Below, piece by piece: positions 43,217 through 52,467 of a stretch of 64,000 nucleotides of DNA; the first letter of the stretch is position 1; the number at the start of each line of letters is the position of its first letter. The translations under genes were made by a program, and so were the position numbers. A model generated the notes under the pieces. That model was not told where the DNA came from. It was given only the letters and a program-made list of their open reading frames with translations, and ran no database searches. The stretch covers positions 1-64,000 of the forward strand of contig JBBRZE010000008.1 in the NCBI GenBank assembly GCA_038236995.1, given 5' to 3'. Origin of the DNA: JAAFHB01 sp038236995. Lineage in GTDB: Bacteria; Bacteroidota; Bacteroidia; Bacteroidales; Prolixibacteraceae.

Positions 43217-46204
43217 TTAGAATCCAACCTGAAGGCCAAAGCTAACTGTCTGAGATTCCGGATAAGCATCAGAATCCTGTTCTGGGTTGTATGATTTATA
43301 TTTAGTATTTGTAAACAGATTCTGGCCTGAGCAATAAACGCGCAATGAGTTCAAGCCAATTTTCGATACCATCTTTGCTGGCAAAGTATAGCCAAGAGAA
43401 ATGTTGGATAATTTCACGAATGATGCATCCTCTCTGGCAACTAAACCCATATAACCTGGCGTTGATGCATTGGTAGGTCTTGGAAAAACGCCTGTAGTAT
43501 GTTCCGGTGTCCAGTAATCAACTTTTATACCGTTGAAAATACCTCTTAGGTCACCGCCATATGCGTAATCAGCAAGATATTTATTGTATCTCAGGAGTCC
43601 TTGAACGGTAGTCACATCCATTGAAAAATCAATTCCCTTGTATTTTGCATTTAGATTAAAGGATCCTTGCCATTTAGGCATAGCGGAGGTAACAACTTTG
43701 TCATTGTTATCCAGTTTTTTATTTCCGTCAAGATCTTTCACTCTTATTTCGCCTTGTTTTGCCGTTGGCTGTGCCGAGGCAGCAATTTCTGTTGTCTGAT
43801 TAGCCTGCCAGATGCCATCATAGATATAATCATAAAACACATTAATAGGCTGTCCGATAAACCAGTTGTTCGCAGCGTAGTCATCTTCCTTGCCATCCTT
43901 GTTTAGGTCACCAAAAAGTCGTAGGATTTGGTTGTTGTTGGTAGAGAAAATGATGCCTGCGCCGAGCGTGAAATCTTTCTTTTTAATAATTTGTCCATCT
44001 AACTGAATCTCGATTCCTTTATTCTGAATTTCACCAATATTGTCTCTCATCGTGGCATAACCAGTTGATGCATTGATGTTGCGATTAACCAACAAATCGG
44101 TTGTATTGGTTTTGTAAACTTCAACTGTTCCAGTCAGTCGATTACTATAAAATCCGAAATCAACTGCAGCATTGAGGGTTGTTGAGGTCTCCCATTTCAA
44201 CTTTGGGTTTGGAAGCATTGAACCCGGTGTATAACCAGAAAGTTTATTCCCATTGTTGATATAATCCCATTGATCAGCAGAAGCGCTACTTCCGTATGGG
44301 GCAATTGCCTCATTACCTACACTTCCATAACTTGCTCTCAATTTCAGGTTTGTCAATGGTTTGAAATTAGCTAAAAAGGATTCTTTGTACATATTCCAAC
44401 CCAATGCAGCAGCAGGGAAAAATCCCCATTTATTGTCAGCTCCAAACACGGATGATCCATCTTCACGGCCACTCAGTGTAAGGTAATACTTCGAAGCATA
44501 ATCATACTGAAAACGTGCAGCATAAGATTGCAATCTACGTTTTGAACCGCTGATATTTGGCGTCCAGGACAAAGCCGATTCCAAGCCATATACGCCAAGA
44601 AGGTCATTTGGGACCTTCGGGAAACCAAGTTGAAAATAATGTGAATTCACTTCATTCACACTCTGGATTACTGTTGAAGAAAAGTGATGGTTGTCCCACA
44701 TCTTTGAATAACTTAAAATATTATCAATGGTCCATGAATTATTGTCCTGATTTTGTAGAGATCCTCCACCATAGCCTTGTGTAGAACCACCATTTGACTT
44801 AGCGGTAGAGTAAGAATCCTGCCTGTAATTCCAGCTTCGACGGCTAACATTTAATTTGTAGCTCAAACCAGTTAACGGACTGATTTCCAAAAATATATTT
44901 ACAAGGTCATTCTTGCTATTCTTTAACAAAGATATTTCTTGCAAATCGTTGAGAGGATTGAAATTTTCCTGAACACCGGTTGGATGAAGTTTTAAGGTTC
45001 CGTCAGCATTGTATACTTCACCTAAGGGCGAAGACCGGACAACTTCATTTAAGACATTATTTACGCCGGGATCATTGGATTTTGTCAATGACATAGAGGT
45101 ATTTAATCCTAATTTCAACCAGGAGAAAATGGTTTGATCAAGATTAAACCGAACCATTCCCTTCTTAAAATCAGTATCCGGAATCACACCTTTAAGATCC
45201 TGATAATTTGCACTAAAAAAGATTCGGGTATTCTCAGTACCCCCGGTTACACTGATGTCATGATTCTGGATTGAACCGGATTTCACTGCTAATTTTTCCC
45301 AGTCAATGTACTTTTTATTGGTAAGAGAGGCAAGTTCAAGTGCGCTAAAAACAACAGCGTCTGCTCCGTAGACATCCTTATTGTTGGTCCGGTAGGCTTC
45401 TCTTTTTAATTGAGCATATTCTTCCGGAGAATACACATCGAAATTTTTATGAACGTTTTGAATTCCATAATACGCATTATAATTTACGCTGGTTTTCCCG
45501 GCTTTCCCTCTTTTTGTTGTGATAAGAATTACACCATTCGAGGCACGAGCTCCATAAATAGATTGTGCTGAAGCATCTTTTAGAACTTCAACAGAAGCAA
45601 TATCACCTGGGTTGATGTCGTTAATGGCACCAATTTCTACTCCATCCGCAATAAAAATTGGAGATGTCCCGGCAGCCAAAGATCCTTTACCACGAATCTG
45701 GATCGTTGAAGATCCACCTGGCCCCGCATCATTGGTAGTAATTTGCATACCTGCAACTTTACCACGAAGCATTTCGCCGACATCCAGCGTCACCATTTTG
45801 GTCATTTTTTCAGCTTTAACAGTTGCAACCGAACTGATTACATCGCTTTTTTTCTGAACGCCATAACCGACAGCTACTACTTCGTCAATAGTAGTGGATT
45901 CTTCTTCCATAACAACATTTATGACAGTCTTTCCACCGACAGCAGTTTCCTGTGTTTTCATTCCAACAAATGAAAACTGCAAAATTGTTTTTCCATTAGT
46001 GTTCGAAATAGAATACTTACCATTACCGTCGGTAACAGTACCACTTGTTGTGCCTTTTATCACAACAGATACGCCAGGCATCGTGCCCCCGGAAGTGTCT
46101 GTAACTTTCCCTGAAACAGACAGATTTTGAGCAATCAAGCTAGTTCCTAATAAGAAGAAGGAAAGTAGCACACATGCTTTCTTCATAATTTGTTTTAATT
46201 TCAT
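43217..46204 (-). CDS. susC: SusC/RagA family TonB-dependent outer-membrane transporter
   Basis: 995 residues with signal peptide (LLSFFLLGTSLIAQ). Order: carboxypeptidase-regulatory-like domain (VSGKVTDTSGGTMPGVSVVI), TonB-box region IDEVVAVGYGVQ, plug (VAGMQITTNDAGPGG, IQIRGKGSL, SVEVLKDASAQSIYGARASNG) and a 22-strand barrel ending VSFGLQVGF with terminal Phe. It imports oligosaccharides bound by SusD, driven by TonB-ExbBD. It is preceded by a 33-codon micro-ORF and a good promoter match at 46370-46377, and should be controlled by the HTCS encoded immediately upstream. Confidence 0.97.
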   Translation of the reverse strand: MKLKQIMKKACVLLSFFLLGTSLIAQNLSVSGKVTDTSGGTMPGVSVVIKGTTSGTVTDGNGKYSISNTNGKTILQFSFVGMKTQETAVGGKTVINVVMEEESTTIDEVVAVGYGVQKKSDVISSVATVKAEKMTKMVTLDVGEMLRGKVAGMQITTNDAGPGGSSTIQIRGKGSLAAGTSPIFIADGVEIGAINDINPGDIASVEVLKDASAQSIYGARASNGVILITTKRGKAGKTSVNYNAYYGIQNVHKNFDVYSPEEYAQLKREAYRTNNKDVYGADAVVFSALELASLTNKKYIDWEKLAVKSGSIQNHDISVTGGTENTRIFFSANYQDLKGVIPDTDFKKGMVRFNLDQTIFSWLKLGLNTSMSLTKSNDPGVNNVLNEVVRSSPLGEVYNADGTLKLHPTGVQENFNPLNDLQEISLLKNSKNDLVNIFLEISPLTGLSYKLNVSRRSWNYRQDSYSTAKSNGGSTQGYGGGSLQNQDNNSWTIDNILSYSKMWDNHHFSSTVIQSVNEVNSHYFQLGFPKVPNDLLGVYGLESALSWTPNISGSKRRLQSYAARFQYDYASKYYLTLSGREDGSSVFGADNKWGFFPAAALGWNMYKESFLANFKPLTNLKLRASYGSVGNEAIAPYGSSASADQWDYINNGNKLSGYTPGSMLPNPKLKWETSTTLNAAVDFGFYSNRLTGTVEVYKTNTTDLLVNRNINASTGYATMRDNIGEIQNKGIEIQLDGQIIKKKDFTLGAGIIFSTNNNQILRLFGDLNKDGKEDDYAANNWFIGQPINVFYDYIYDGIWQANQTTEIAASAQPTAKQGEIRVKDLDGNKKLDNNDKVVTSAMPKWQGSFNLNAKYKGIDFSMDVTTVQGLLRYNKYLADYAYGGDLRGIFNGIKVDYWTPEHTTGVFPRPTNASTPGYMGLVAREDASFVKLSNISLGYTLPAKMVSKIGLNSLRVYCSGQNLFTNTKYKSYNPEQDSDAYPESQTVSFGLQVGF

Positions 46205-46218
46205 AGATTAAAGTATAA

Positions 46219-46320
46219 TTATTGATGTAAAAAAAGATATAAGAGAATCACTATTCCGCTGACAATCGTCAGTGAAATCGCAATCATTTTAATTAGAAGA
46301 TTACGTTTGATGAGTTTCAT
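46219..46320 (-). CDS. 33-residue single-pass membrane micro-ORF leading the susCD operon
   Basis: ATG at 46320 opens a frame of 33 codons ending TAA at 46219-46221, 14 bases before the susC start. The peptide begins MKLIKRNLLIKMIAISLTIV and continues SGIVILLYLFLHQ: a basic N-terminus then about 20 hydrophobic residues, i.e. one membrane helix without a cleavage site. It lies downstream of the candidate susC promoter, so it would be the first open frame of that mRNA. It could be a real small membrane protein, a leader peptide setting susC translation, or chance. I know of no matching family. Confidence 0.4.
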   Translation of the reverse strand: MKLIKRNLLIKMIAISLTIVSGIVILLYLFLHQ

Positions 46321-46337
46321 AATGTAATGGTCGTTTA

Positions 46338-46363
46338 TTTGACAAACTACCATGGTTTGACAA
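46338..46363. promoter_or_regulatory. Direct repeat TTTGACAA beside the susC promoter, candidate regulator site
   Basis: TTTGACAA occurs at 46338-46345 and 46356-46363, 18 bases apart start to start, with the palindrome ACCATGGT between. HTCS regulators with AraC-type domains usually bind direct repeats near susC promoters, but this pair lies at or just after the predicted transcription start, so an activator role is uncertain. Confidence 0.35.
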
Positions 46364-46369
46364 GACACA

Positions 46370-46377
46370 CAAATCTA
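46370..46377 (-). promoter_or_regulatory. -7 box of the micro-ORF/susCD operon
   Basis: The minus strand reads TAGATTTG, an exact match to TAnnTTTG. Predicted transcription start is near 46363, giving a leader of about 43 bases before the micro-ORF. The upstream -33 region has only TTTA at a somewhat short distance. Confidence 0.55.
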
Positions 46378-46457
46378 GTTTACCGGGAATCATTAAAGGA
46401 AGGAATCTGTATCAGGGTACAACCCCAAATGTTACACGATTCTATAATCCTGTAACA

Positions 46458-46492
46458 AAAAGGCCATTCATTTGATACATGAATGGCCTTTT
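46458..46492 (-). terminator. Terminator of the HTCS gene
   Basis: AAAAGGCCATTCAT (46458-46471) pairs perfectly with ATGAATGGCCTTTT (46479-46492) across 7 bases, 35 bases after the leftward stop codon. The minus-strand stem ends in TTTTTG. It separates the regulator transcript from the susCD transcript. Confidence 0.85.
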
Positions 46493-46526
46493 AATAGGTA
46501 TTATATTAGTTCGATTGTAATTCGGG

Positions 46527-49500
46527 TTAGGATTTTTTTCTCATTGCATATTCCGACGGAGGATAGCCGTATTGCTCTTTGAAACACTTTCTGAAATAAT
46601 CTGCACTATCGAATCCCGTCATATGCTGAACCTCTTTTACCGACAATTTACCCTGTTCTAATAGATTTGCTGCTCTTTTTAAGCGAATATTCCGGATAAA
46701 TTCAACGGCGGTGAGGTTGGTAAGTGATTTTATTTTGCGGTAGAAATGGACCCTGCTTAGACCCAATTCCTGACTTAGAATTTCAACACTTATCGATGGA
46801 TCTTCCATATGTTTACTAATGTATTCCATCGCTTTATTTAACAAACGTTCGTCGACCGAGGTAATTGTTAAAATCTTAGGCATCGTGATCGATTCCATTT
46901 CAAAATGTTGGCGCAACAATTCGCGTTGTCGGATGAGGTTTTTTACTTTCAGGATAAGAAATTGGGCACTGAAAGGCTTTGTGATATATTCATCAGCGCC
47001 GGTTTCCAACCCTTCATATTTAATGGCAAGGGTTGTTCGGGCAGTAAGCAGAATTACAGGAATGTGGCTGGTTCGAACATCTGTCTTCAATTTCCTGCAA
47101 AGTTGAATACCATCCATTTCGGGCATCATGATATCGCTGATAACCAAGTCGGGCACGATTTCGATAGCCAGTTTCCAGCCCTGCATGCCATCGGCAGCCT
47201 CATCGATCAGGTAATTTTCACGAAACAAATCCCGAACAAAGGCCCTCACTTCCAGATTATCTTCAACAATCAGCAACGTTTGCTTATCCTTGTCTGACAA
47301 TTTTGGAAGTTCAATGCCTAACGGATCAGGAACGAGATTGCCTAATTTTTCCCTGAATTTTAGTTCATGCGTGTAGCGGCTTGGATCTTCGCTGTTTTTA
47401 AAGTCAACAACTCTTTCTTCTTGTGTCAGGTGCTTTTTCCCTATTGGAAGACTAACTGTAAATCTGGTGAAGCCTGATTGTTCTGATGTAGCAAGTCGGC
47501 TCTCCACCTTGATTTGACCTTTGTGAAGCTCAACCATCCGTTTGGTCAACTCCAAACCAACCCCTGTCCCCTTAATTGATTCATTTTCCTTTTCAATGGC
47601 CGTATAAAAGCGGTTGAAGATCTGAGTCAGATTTGATGCAGAAATACCCCTTCCGGTATCTTCTACATAGATTTCTGCGAATTGGATTTTATTCGTTGTC
47701 CCTTTAAAAATTGCATTTTCTGCGATATCCGATTCAATGATAGACAGATGCATTGTAATCCTGCCACCCTTGTGCGTATTTTTGAATGCGTTGGAAAGAA
47801 GATTGTATATGATTATTTCCATTTTATCGCGATCGTACCATAAACCAAGTTTCTCAACAGTCGGAAGGTATTCAAACTGAATATTTTTTGAAGTAGCAAT
47901 TTCGGCAAAAGCCAAACTAATTTCTTTTAGAAAAGTTACGATATTGCCTTTGGCTGATTGAAGTTTTTCGTGCCCGGTTTCTAACTTCCTTAGGTTCAAT
48001 ACCTGATCAATCAACTGCATCATACGATTTCCATTGCGTTGAATTAACTGCAATTGAGAATTCACCTTCTCACTGAAATTCGTTTCCATCATAATTTTCT
48101 CAAGTGGAGCCATGATTAGTGTTAAAGGCGTACGTAACTCATGTGACACATCCGTGAAAAACGTCAACTTTGATTCATGCAACTCATGTTCTTTCTCACG
48201 TTGAAAATGCTCCATTTTGAGCTTGTTTTTCAGATTTGCCCATCGTTGTGAATAGGCAAAAAAGCTATACATAAGGATGAAAAAAATGAAGACATAAATA
48301 ACATACGCCCAAACTGTTAGCCACCATGGTGGGAGAACAATTAATACCAGACTTTTATAATTTTCGCCCCATATAAGTGGATTAGTACTGGCTTTTATCT
48401 TCAGTTCATGCTCACCAACTGGCAAATAGGTGAAATTCAGTGTCCTTTGATTGCCCAAATCGATCCAATCGTCATTCAGATCAGTTAGCTGATAACGGTA
48501 AAATGTCTCATCAGGATTGACAAAATTAATGCCGGCGAATTTAAATGAGATATTACGCTCGCGATACTTTAAACTGATTTCTTTGGATTCATTTATCGCC
48601 ATTTTCAGTGGAGAACCTTTTAAATCGGGAGATTGAGTAACGAAATTAATTTGAAACCCGGAAAAAATAACCGGGGGGAAAAAATCCTGTTTCTTTATAT
48701 CCTCAGGGGAAAAAGCATTATACCCATTCGTACCTCCAAAATAGAGTTTCCCGGAGGATGTCTTATACGCACTTCCTGGGTCAAACTGATTACCCTGTAA
48801 CCCGTGTATCGTTGTGAAATTTATACTTAGCAGCTGTGGTATTCCCTGATCGTTTTCTGAATATTTAATTTTTGAAATTCCCTTGCTGGTTGATATCCAA
48901 TAATCGCCGGAATTGTCTTCAAGAATGGCATTAACCGTATTGTCCAGCAAGCCATTGTTCTTATTAAAATGATAAGTTTTTCCAGACTTAAAAATATATA
49001 AACCCGAGCTTTCTGTGCCAATCCACATCCTACCTTTTGAATCATCCCCAATCCAATTAACATATTTAAACTGCATTTGAATACCGGCAGTATATTCAGA
49101 AATATCAATCAATTTACGGGATTTGCGATCGAAACATTTAAGACCACTTCTCTCTGCAATCCACAAGTGTCCAAGATGGTCTTCAAATATCTTGGTTACG
49201 ATATTTCCCACTTCAGGATAGCTTGTGAATTTTTTTTCTTTGGGATCATAAACCTGAAGAATGCCAACATTCATTCCGATCCAGACAAGTCCTTCTTCAG
49301 CGACCCAAATGGTCTCAACCTGATTCTGATTGAGACTATTTGCATTATTTGGGTCATGAAAAAAACGATTGAAGGTATTGGTTTTCCGATTAAAAAAATT
49401 GAGACCTTCATGGGTCCCGATCCATAAATTACCATCTGCATCCGGAAACAAATCTTTAATATTATCATCCGAAATGGTATTCAGTCCACCTGTTTTGTAA

Positions 49501-50759
49501 ATGGTAATTTCATTTCTTTTTCTATCTACCAAATTTAATCCGCCATTTCCGGTTCCAAGCCACAAATCACCTTGTTTGTCAGTATAAAAACAACTAATGA
49601 CATCACTATTAATACTATTCTTCTCACCCAAAATTCTCTTGAAGTGAGGAAATAAATTGTTCTGAGGATGATAATAGTTAACTCCACCGGTATATGTTGC
49701 CAGCCAATATCCACCTGCATGGTCTTTCAAAATATCATGCACAGAACTATTACTGATTCCATCAGGATTCGCTGTAGAATATATTATATTAGTAATATGG
49801 CTGGATTTTTTATTAAGTATACAAAGACCATCCAATGTTCCAAGCCAAAGTGAATCGTTATCAACAAGTATGTTCCGTATATGATCAGAATATATGTTCG
49901 AGTTTCCTGTAAACAGATGATTTAAACGCTGAACAATCCCTTCTGAAAAAGTAAAAGAATAAAGTCCGTTTTTTTCGGTGGCAATCCAATACGTACCATC
50001 TTTGTCCTTTTTGATATCTCTGATTTCAATGTTCGATAATTCACTTTTCGCCAAAGAATCAAACCGAACAGGTAGCAACTTATTGTTTGCCCATAAGTAT
50101 AATCCGCCCTTGGTTCCAAGCCATATGCCAATATTTATATCGTAAAAAATAGAAATAATGTTATTTGATAATGTTGGGGGATCTTCCAGCAGAATTTGTC
50201 TGAAACTGTCTGTGTTTGGTATATAAATATTCAGTCCATTGGATGTTCCAATATACAATTTATTATTTGAGCCCTCTGTTATACACCTCACGTAAACATT
50301 GCTTAAACCAGCAGAATCTGGAGAAAACAAATATTGCTTGAAGTTATCCTTCAACCGGTTATATCGATTTAATCCATCTGCCGTACCAATCCAAAGCACA
50401 TTACTTGTGGGTGATTTGAATATACAATTGATGTGATTATTTGAAATGCTTGTAGAATCCTCAAAATCATGTTTATAAATGACATTATCTATGCTGTTGT
50501 ATCTATTTAATCCCTCTCTCGTCCCAATCCAAATAATTTCTTCATGATCTTCAGCCACACATAGAACAGAGTTGTATGATAAACCTGATTTCATGTCAAT
50601 TTTACGGAATTGCATATCTTCGCTAAAAGAAGACAGCAAGAACGCAGATAAAAGAAAAATAAAATAGGGCCGAATTCTGGTTACAATCATAGAATTTCGA
50701 ATAAATGATCGGTAAAAGTAATGATTTATTAAGGATTGAATTTGTGGCTTATTCATCAA
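46527..50759 (-). CDS. Hybrid two-component system (HTCS) sensor/regulator of the PUL
   Basis: 1410 residues; an inner ATG at 50690 gives a better signal anchor (RIRPYFIFLLSAFLLSS). The periplasmic part is a double propeller of Reg_prop repeats (IWIGTREGLNRYN, LWIGTADGLNRYN, LWIGTHEGLNFFN and others) closed by a Y_Y_Y domain. After a membrane helix (WLTVWAYVIYVFIFFILMY, near 815) come HisKA with His near 873 (FTDVSHELRTPLT), HATPase (GTGVGLELTKRMV), a receiver with Asp near 1208 (VISDIMMPEMDG) and a C-terminal AraC helix-turn-helix. It should sense a released oligosaccharide in the periplasm and activate the susC promoter. It is the first leftward gene inside the right repeat. Confidence 0.95.
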   Translation of the reverse strand: MMNKPQIQSLINHYFYRSFIRNSMIVTRIRPYFIFLLSAFLLSSFSEDMQFRKIDMKSGLSYNSVLCVAEDHEEIIWIGTREGLNRYNSIDNVIYKHDFEDSTSISNNHINCIFKSPTSNVLWIGTADGLNRYNRLKDNFKQYLFSPDSAGLSNVYVRCITEGSNNKLYIGTSNGLNIYIPNTDSFRQILLEDPPTLSNNIISIFYDINIGIWLGTKGGLYLWANNKLLPVRFDSLAKSELSNIEIRDIKKDKDGTYWIATEKNGLYSFTFSEGIVQRLNHLFTGNSNIYSDHIRNILVDNDSLWLGTLDGLCILNKKSSHITNIIYSTANPDGISNSSVHDILKDHAGGYWLATYTGGVNYYHPQNNLFPHFKRILGEKNSINSDVISCFYTDKQGDLWLGTGNGGLNLVDRKRNEITIYKTGGLNTISDDNIKDLFPDADGNLWIGTHEGLNFFNRKTNTFNRFFHDPNNANSLNQNQVETIWVAEEGLVWIGMNVGILQVYDPKEKKFTSYPEVGNIVTKIFEDHLGHLWIAERSGLKCFDRKSRKLIDISEYTAGIQMQFKYVNWIGDDSKGRMWIGTESSGLYIFKSGKTYHFNKNNGLLDNTVNAILEDNSGDYWISTSKGISKIKYSENDQGIPQLLSINFTTIHGLQGNQFDPGSAYKTSSGKLYFGGTNGYNAFSPEDIKKQDFFPPVIFSGFQINFVTQSPDLKGSPLKMAINESKEISLKYRERNISFKFAGINFVNPDETFYRYQLTDLNDDWIDLGNQRTLNFTYLPVGEHELKIKASTNPLIWGENYKSLVLIVLPPWWLTVWAYVIYVFIFFILMYSFFAYSQRWANLKNKLKMEHFQREKEHELHESKLTFFTDVSHELRTPLTLIMAPLEKIMMETNFSEKVNSQLQLIQRNGNRMMQLIDQVLNLRKLETGHEKLQSAKGNIVTFLKEISLAFAEIATSKNIQFEYLPTVEKLGLWYDRDKMEIIIYNLLSNAFKNTHKGGRITMHLSIIESDIAENAIFKGTTNKIQFAEIYVEDTGRGISASNLTQIFNRFYTAIEKENESIKGTGVGLELTKRMVELHKGQIKVESRLATSEQSGFTRFTVSLPIGKKHLTQEERVVDFKNSEDPSRYTHELKFREKLGNLVPDPLGIELPKLSDKDKQTLLIVEDNLEVRAFVRDLFRENYLIDEAADGMQGWKLAIEIVPDLVISDIMMPEMDGIQLCRKLKTDVRTSHIPVILLTARTTLAIKYEGLETGADEYITKPFSAQFLILKVKNLIRQRELLRQHFEMESITMPKILTITSVDERLLNKAMEYISKHMEDPSISVEILSQELGLSRVHFYRKIKSLTNLTAVEFIRNIRLKRAANLLEQGKLSVKEVQHMTGFDSADYFRKCFKEQYGYPPSEYAMRKKS

Positions 50760-51013
50760 AACTGTATACTATGAAACTTTTATTAATATTTGAAATTAGA
50801 GGACTAATAATTCAGTCCATAAACTAAATACTCTTACATATTCCGCTCAGGCAATTGAATTCTTGTTTTTTTCGATTGTTAAAATCATCTTTCTTATTAC
50901 CTTTGATATATCGATTAAGCTAATATACTTATCAAAATTTAGTTGCGAACAAATCGGTGAGTTCTAATAGAATTGATTGGATAATCGACTTATAAATAGC
51001 GGTTTACTTAGAA
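50760..51013. other. AT-rich gap between the HTCS gene and the right repeat
   Basis: No coding frame or clear promoter was recognised. TCGGTGAGTT at 50954-50963 is shared with the left end of the island (12219-12228) and lies about 50 bases inside the right repeat; it may be part of the original integrase-binding region. Confidence 0.4.
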
Positions 51014-51126
51014 TGGTTCGAATCCAGTACAACCCACAAAATGGGATTCCAAATCGAACCAAAAGGCAGTAAATCGTTGGTTTACTGCCTTTTTTATTTT
51101 TTCATCAACCAAAGAAAACCAATCAA
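51014..51126 (+). repeat. Right attachment-like direct repeat (attR): tRNA-Val 3' remnant
   Basis: A 113-base copy of 12084-12196 with four substitutions. It contains the T loop and 3' acceptor strand of tRNA-Val but no 5' half, so it is not a tRNA gene. One change (A at 51032, G in the real tRNA) would break an acceptor-stem pair, as expected of an unselected remnant. The terminator hairpin (51065-51089) is kept and may end the leftward transcript of the S41 gene. Confidence 0.85.
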
Positions 51127-51137
51127 CTCTGAACGAC

Positions 51138-52460
51138 TCACAAAATTTTCAGAACATACTTCATCGCATCTTCTCCCGGTACTTTGATATCGGGCTCAAT
51201 GCCAATTTTATTCAGACTTTTTCCTTCCCGCGTATAATATTCAGAAACAGGTAAATAAACGGTATAATCATTGCCGATGCTTATATGCTCTGCCAACATA
51301 GTCGAACCAACTGTTTTTTGCCCGACAATCGTGGCTATATTTTCATTCTTCAATATATAAACCAGCGCTTCCGAACCTCTTGATGTTCTAGAATCGGTTA
51401 AAACATAGATCTTCCCCTTGAAGGGTTTCTGAGCAGGAACGATATCAAAAAACCGACCTGACACTTTGCTTAAGTCTCCCTCCTGATAACCAGGGCCGGA
51501 TAAGCTGAAAAACGATCTTTTATAATCCTGAACTTTAGGAATTGAAATATTGTGTTCAAACCATTTCCGTGTCAGGTAAATGCCGGCATTAAAGGATTTG
51601 TCCGAAAGATAATTGACCAGAATATTTGCAGTAGGCGGGTTTACACTGGTTCTTCCGCGAAGATCAATTATCAGATTTGCAATTCCTTTCCTGGCGATGA
51701 TCACAACAATACTGTCCATCTCCTTTCGATTGGATGGCAATTTACCGGCATCAAAAACAGCAATATTGCCCTTTATTTCCCTGATAATTACCTCATTTTT
51801 TCGATCTGAGGAATTATTCCGGGCGGTTGTCCTTCTAATTTCATAAGGTGAAAAAGGGAGATTTTTCCCCAGCCAATAGAAGATAGCTGCTAGTTCATAA
51901 TCGTCAGCTATTTTTGGCTTCAACTCATTTACCTTTTTTCTGAAACTCTGCCATTCACCCGATTTAAGCCATGTCGGATTGAGAAGATTCTTCTCTGTAA
52001 TTGAGAACGCTGCGGTAATAATAGCCCCATAGTCTCTGATAGGTTTGTCATTTGGCACTTTAATACCTGTCAATTGATGCGACCTGTTTTTATTGTCGAT
52101 GTATTTGCCTATAAAATGATTACCCGAAATAGAAGATGAAAACAGGAATTGCTTGTCGAAATAATTGAAGGTACCGGTTAACTGAAGACTATCCTTTTTA
52201 TTTTGAGTTTTTCCTTCAATAAAAACGATCTCCGGATATTTTAACTTCCCGGCTGCCTTTGCCAAAGTGTAAGTGAAAATCCCTGCAAGATCCTTCAATG
52301 CATCTTTTCGGGTGTAGGCTTCAAATGTCTTTTTCGCATCATTCAAATGAAGGGTGAGCAAAATCTCATCACCATTTTCATTTTCTATCTTCCAGTAGGT
52401 TTGTGAAAAAGAATTAAATGAAATCAGTCCCAATATAATTAATAACTGAATCTTATGCAT
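51138..52460 (-). CDS. S41 family (C-terminal processing) peptidase-like protein, exported
   Basis: 440 residues with signal peptide (LLIILGLISFNSFSQ). The C-terminal half has the S41 fold: KGIANLIIDLRGRTSVNPP, KGKIYVLTDSRTSRGSEALV with probable nucleophile Ser363, VGQKTVGSTMLAEHI, and KIGIEPDIKVPGEDAMKYV. The N-terminal half lacks an obvious PDZ domain. It is the first gene to the right of the island boundary and ends 12 bases from the repeat. Co-directional with GH78, 7 bases upstream. The target protein is unknown. Confidence 0.8.
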   Translation of the reverse strand: MHKIQLLIILGLISFNSFSQTYWKIENENGDEILLTLHLNDAKKTFEAYTRKDALKDLAGIFTYTLAKAAGKLKYPEIVFIEGKTQNKKDSLQLTGTFNYFDKQFLFSSSISGNHFIGKYIDNKNRSHQLTGIKVPNDKPIRDYGAIITAAFSITEKNLLNPTWLKSGEWQSFRKKVNELKPKIADDYELAAIFYWLGKNLPFSPYEIRRTTARNNSSDRKNEVIIREIKGNIAVFDAGKLPSNRKEMDSIVVIIARKGIANLIIDLRGRTSVNPPTANILVNYLSDKSFNAGIYLTRKWFEHNISIPKVQDYKRSFFSLSGPGYQEGDLSKVSGRFFDIVPAQKPFKGKIYVLTDSRTSRGSEALVYILKNENIATIVGQKTVGSTMLAEHISIGNDYTVYLPVSEYYTREGKSLNKIGIEPDIKVPGEDAMKYVLKIL

Positions 52461-52467
52461 GCGCTAT

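Larger units (their letters stand above)
12084..51126. mobile_element. Putative 39-kb integrative element or genomic island carrying a PUL, inserted at tRNA-Val
   Basis: The element is bounded by two 113-bp direct repeats derived from the tRNA-Val 3' end. The first gene inside the left boundary is a tyrosine-integrase fragment oriented away from the tRNA, the normal layout for tRNA-targeted islands. TCGGTGAGTT occurs just inside both ends (12219-12228 and 50954-50963). The cargo is one leftward PUL with its own regulator. No relaxase, mobilisation or conjugation gene is present and the integrase lacks its catalytic domain, so the element appears fixed. The boundary assignment is an inference from the repeats. 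Confidence 0.75.

Noticed and set aside
51014..51044. Second tRNA-Val gene
   Set aside because: Only the T loop and 3' acceptor strand are present; the D and anticodon arms are missing.
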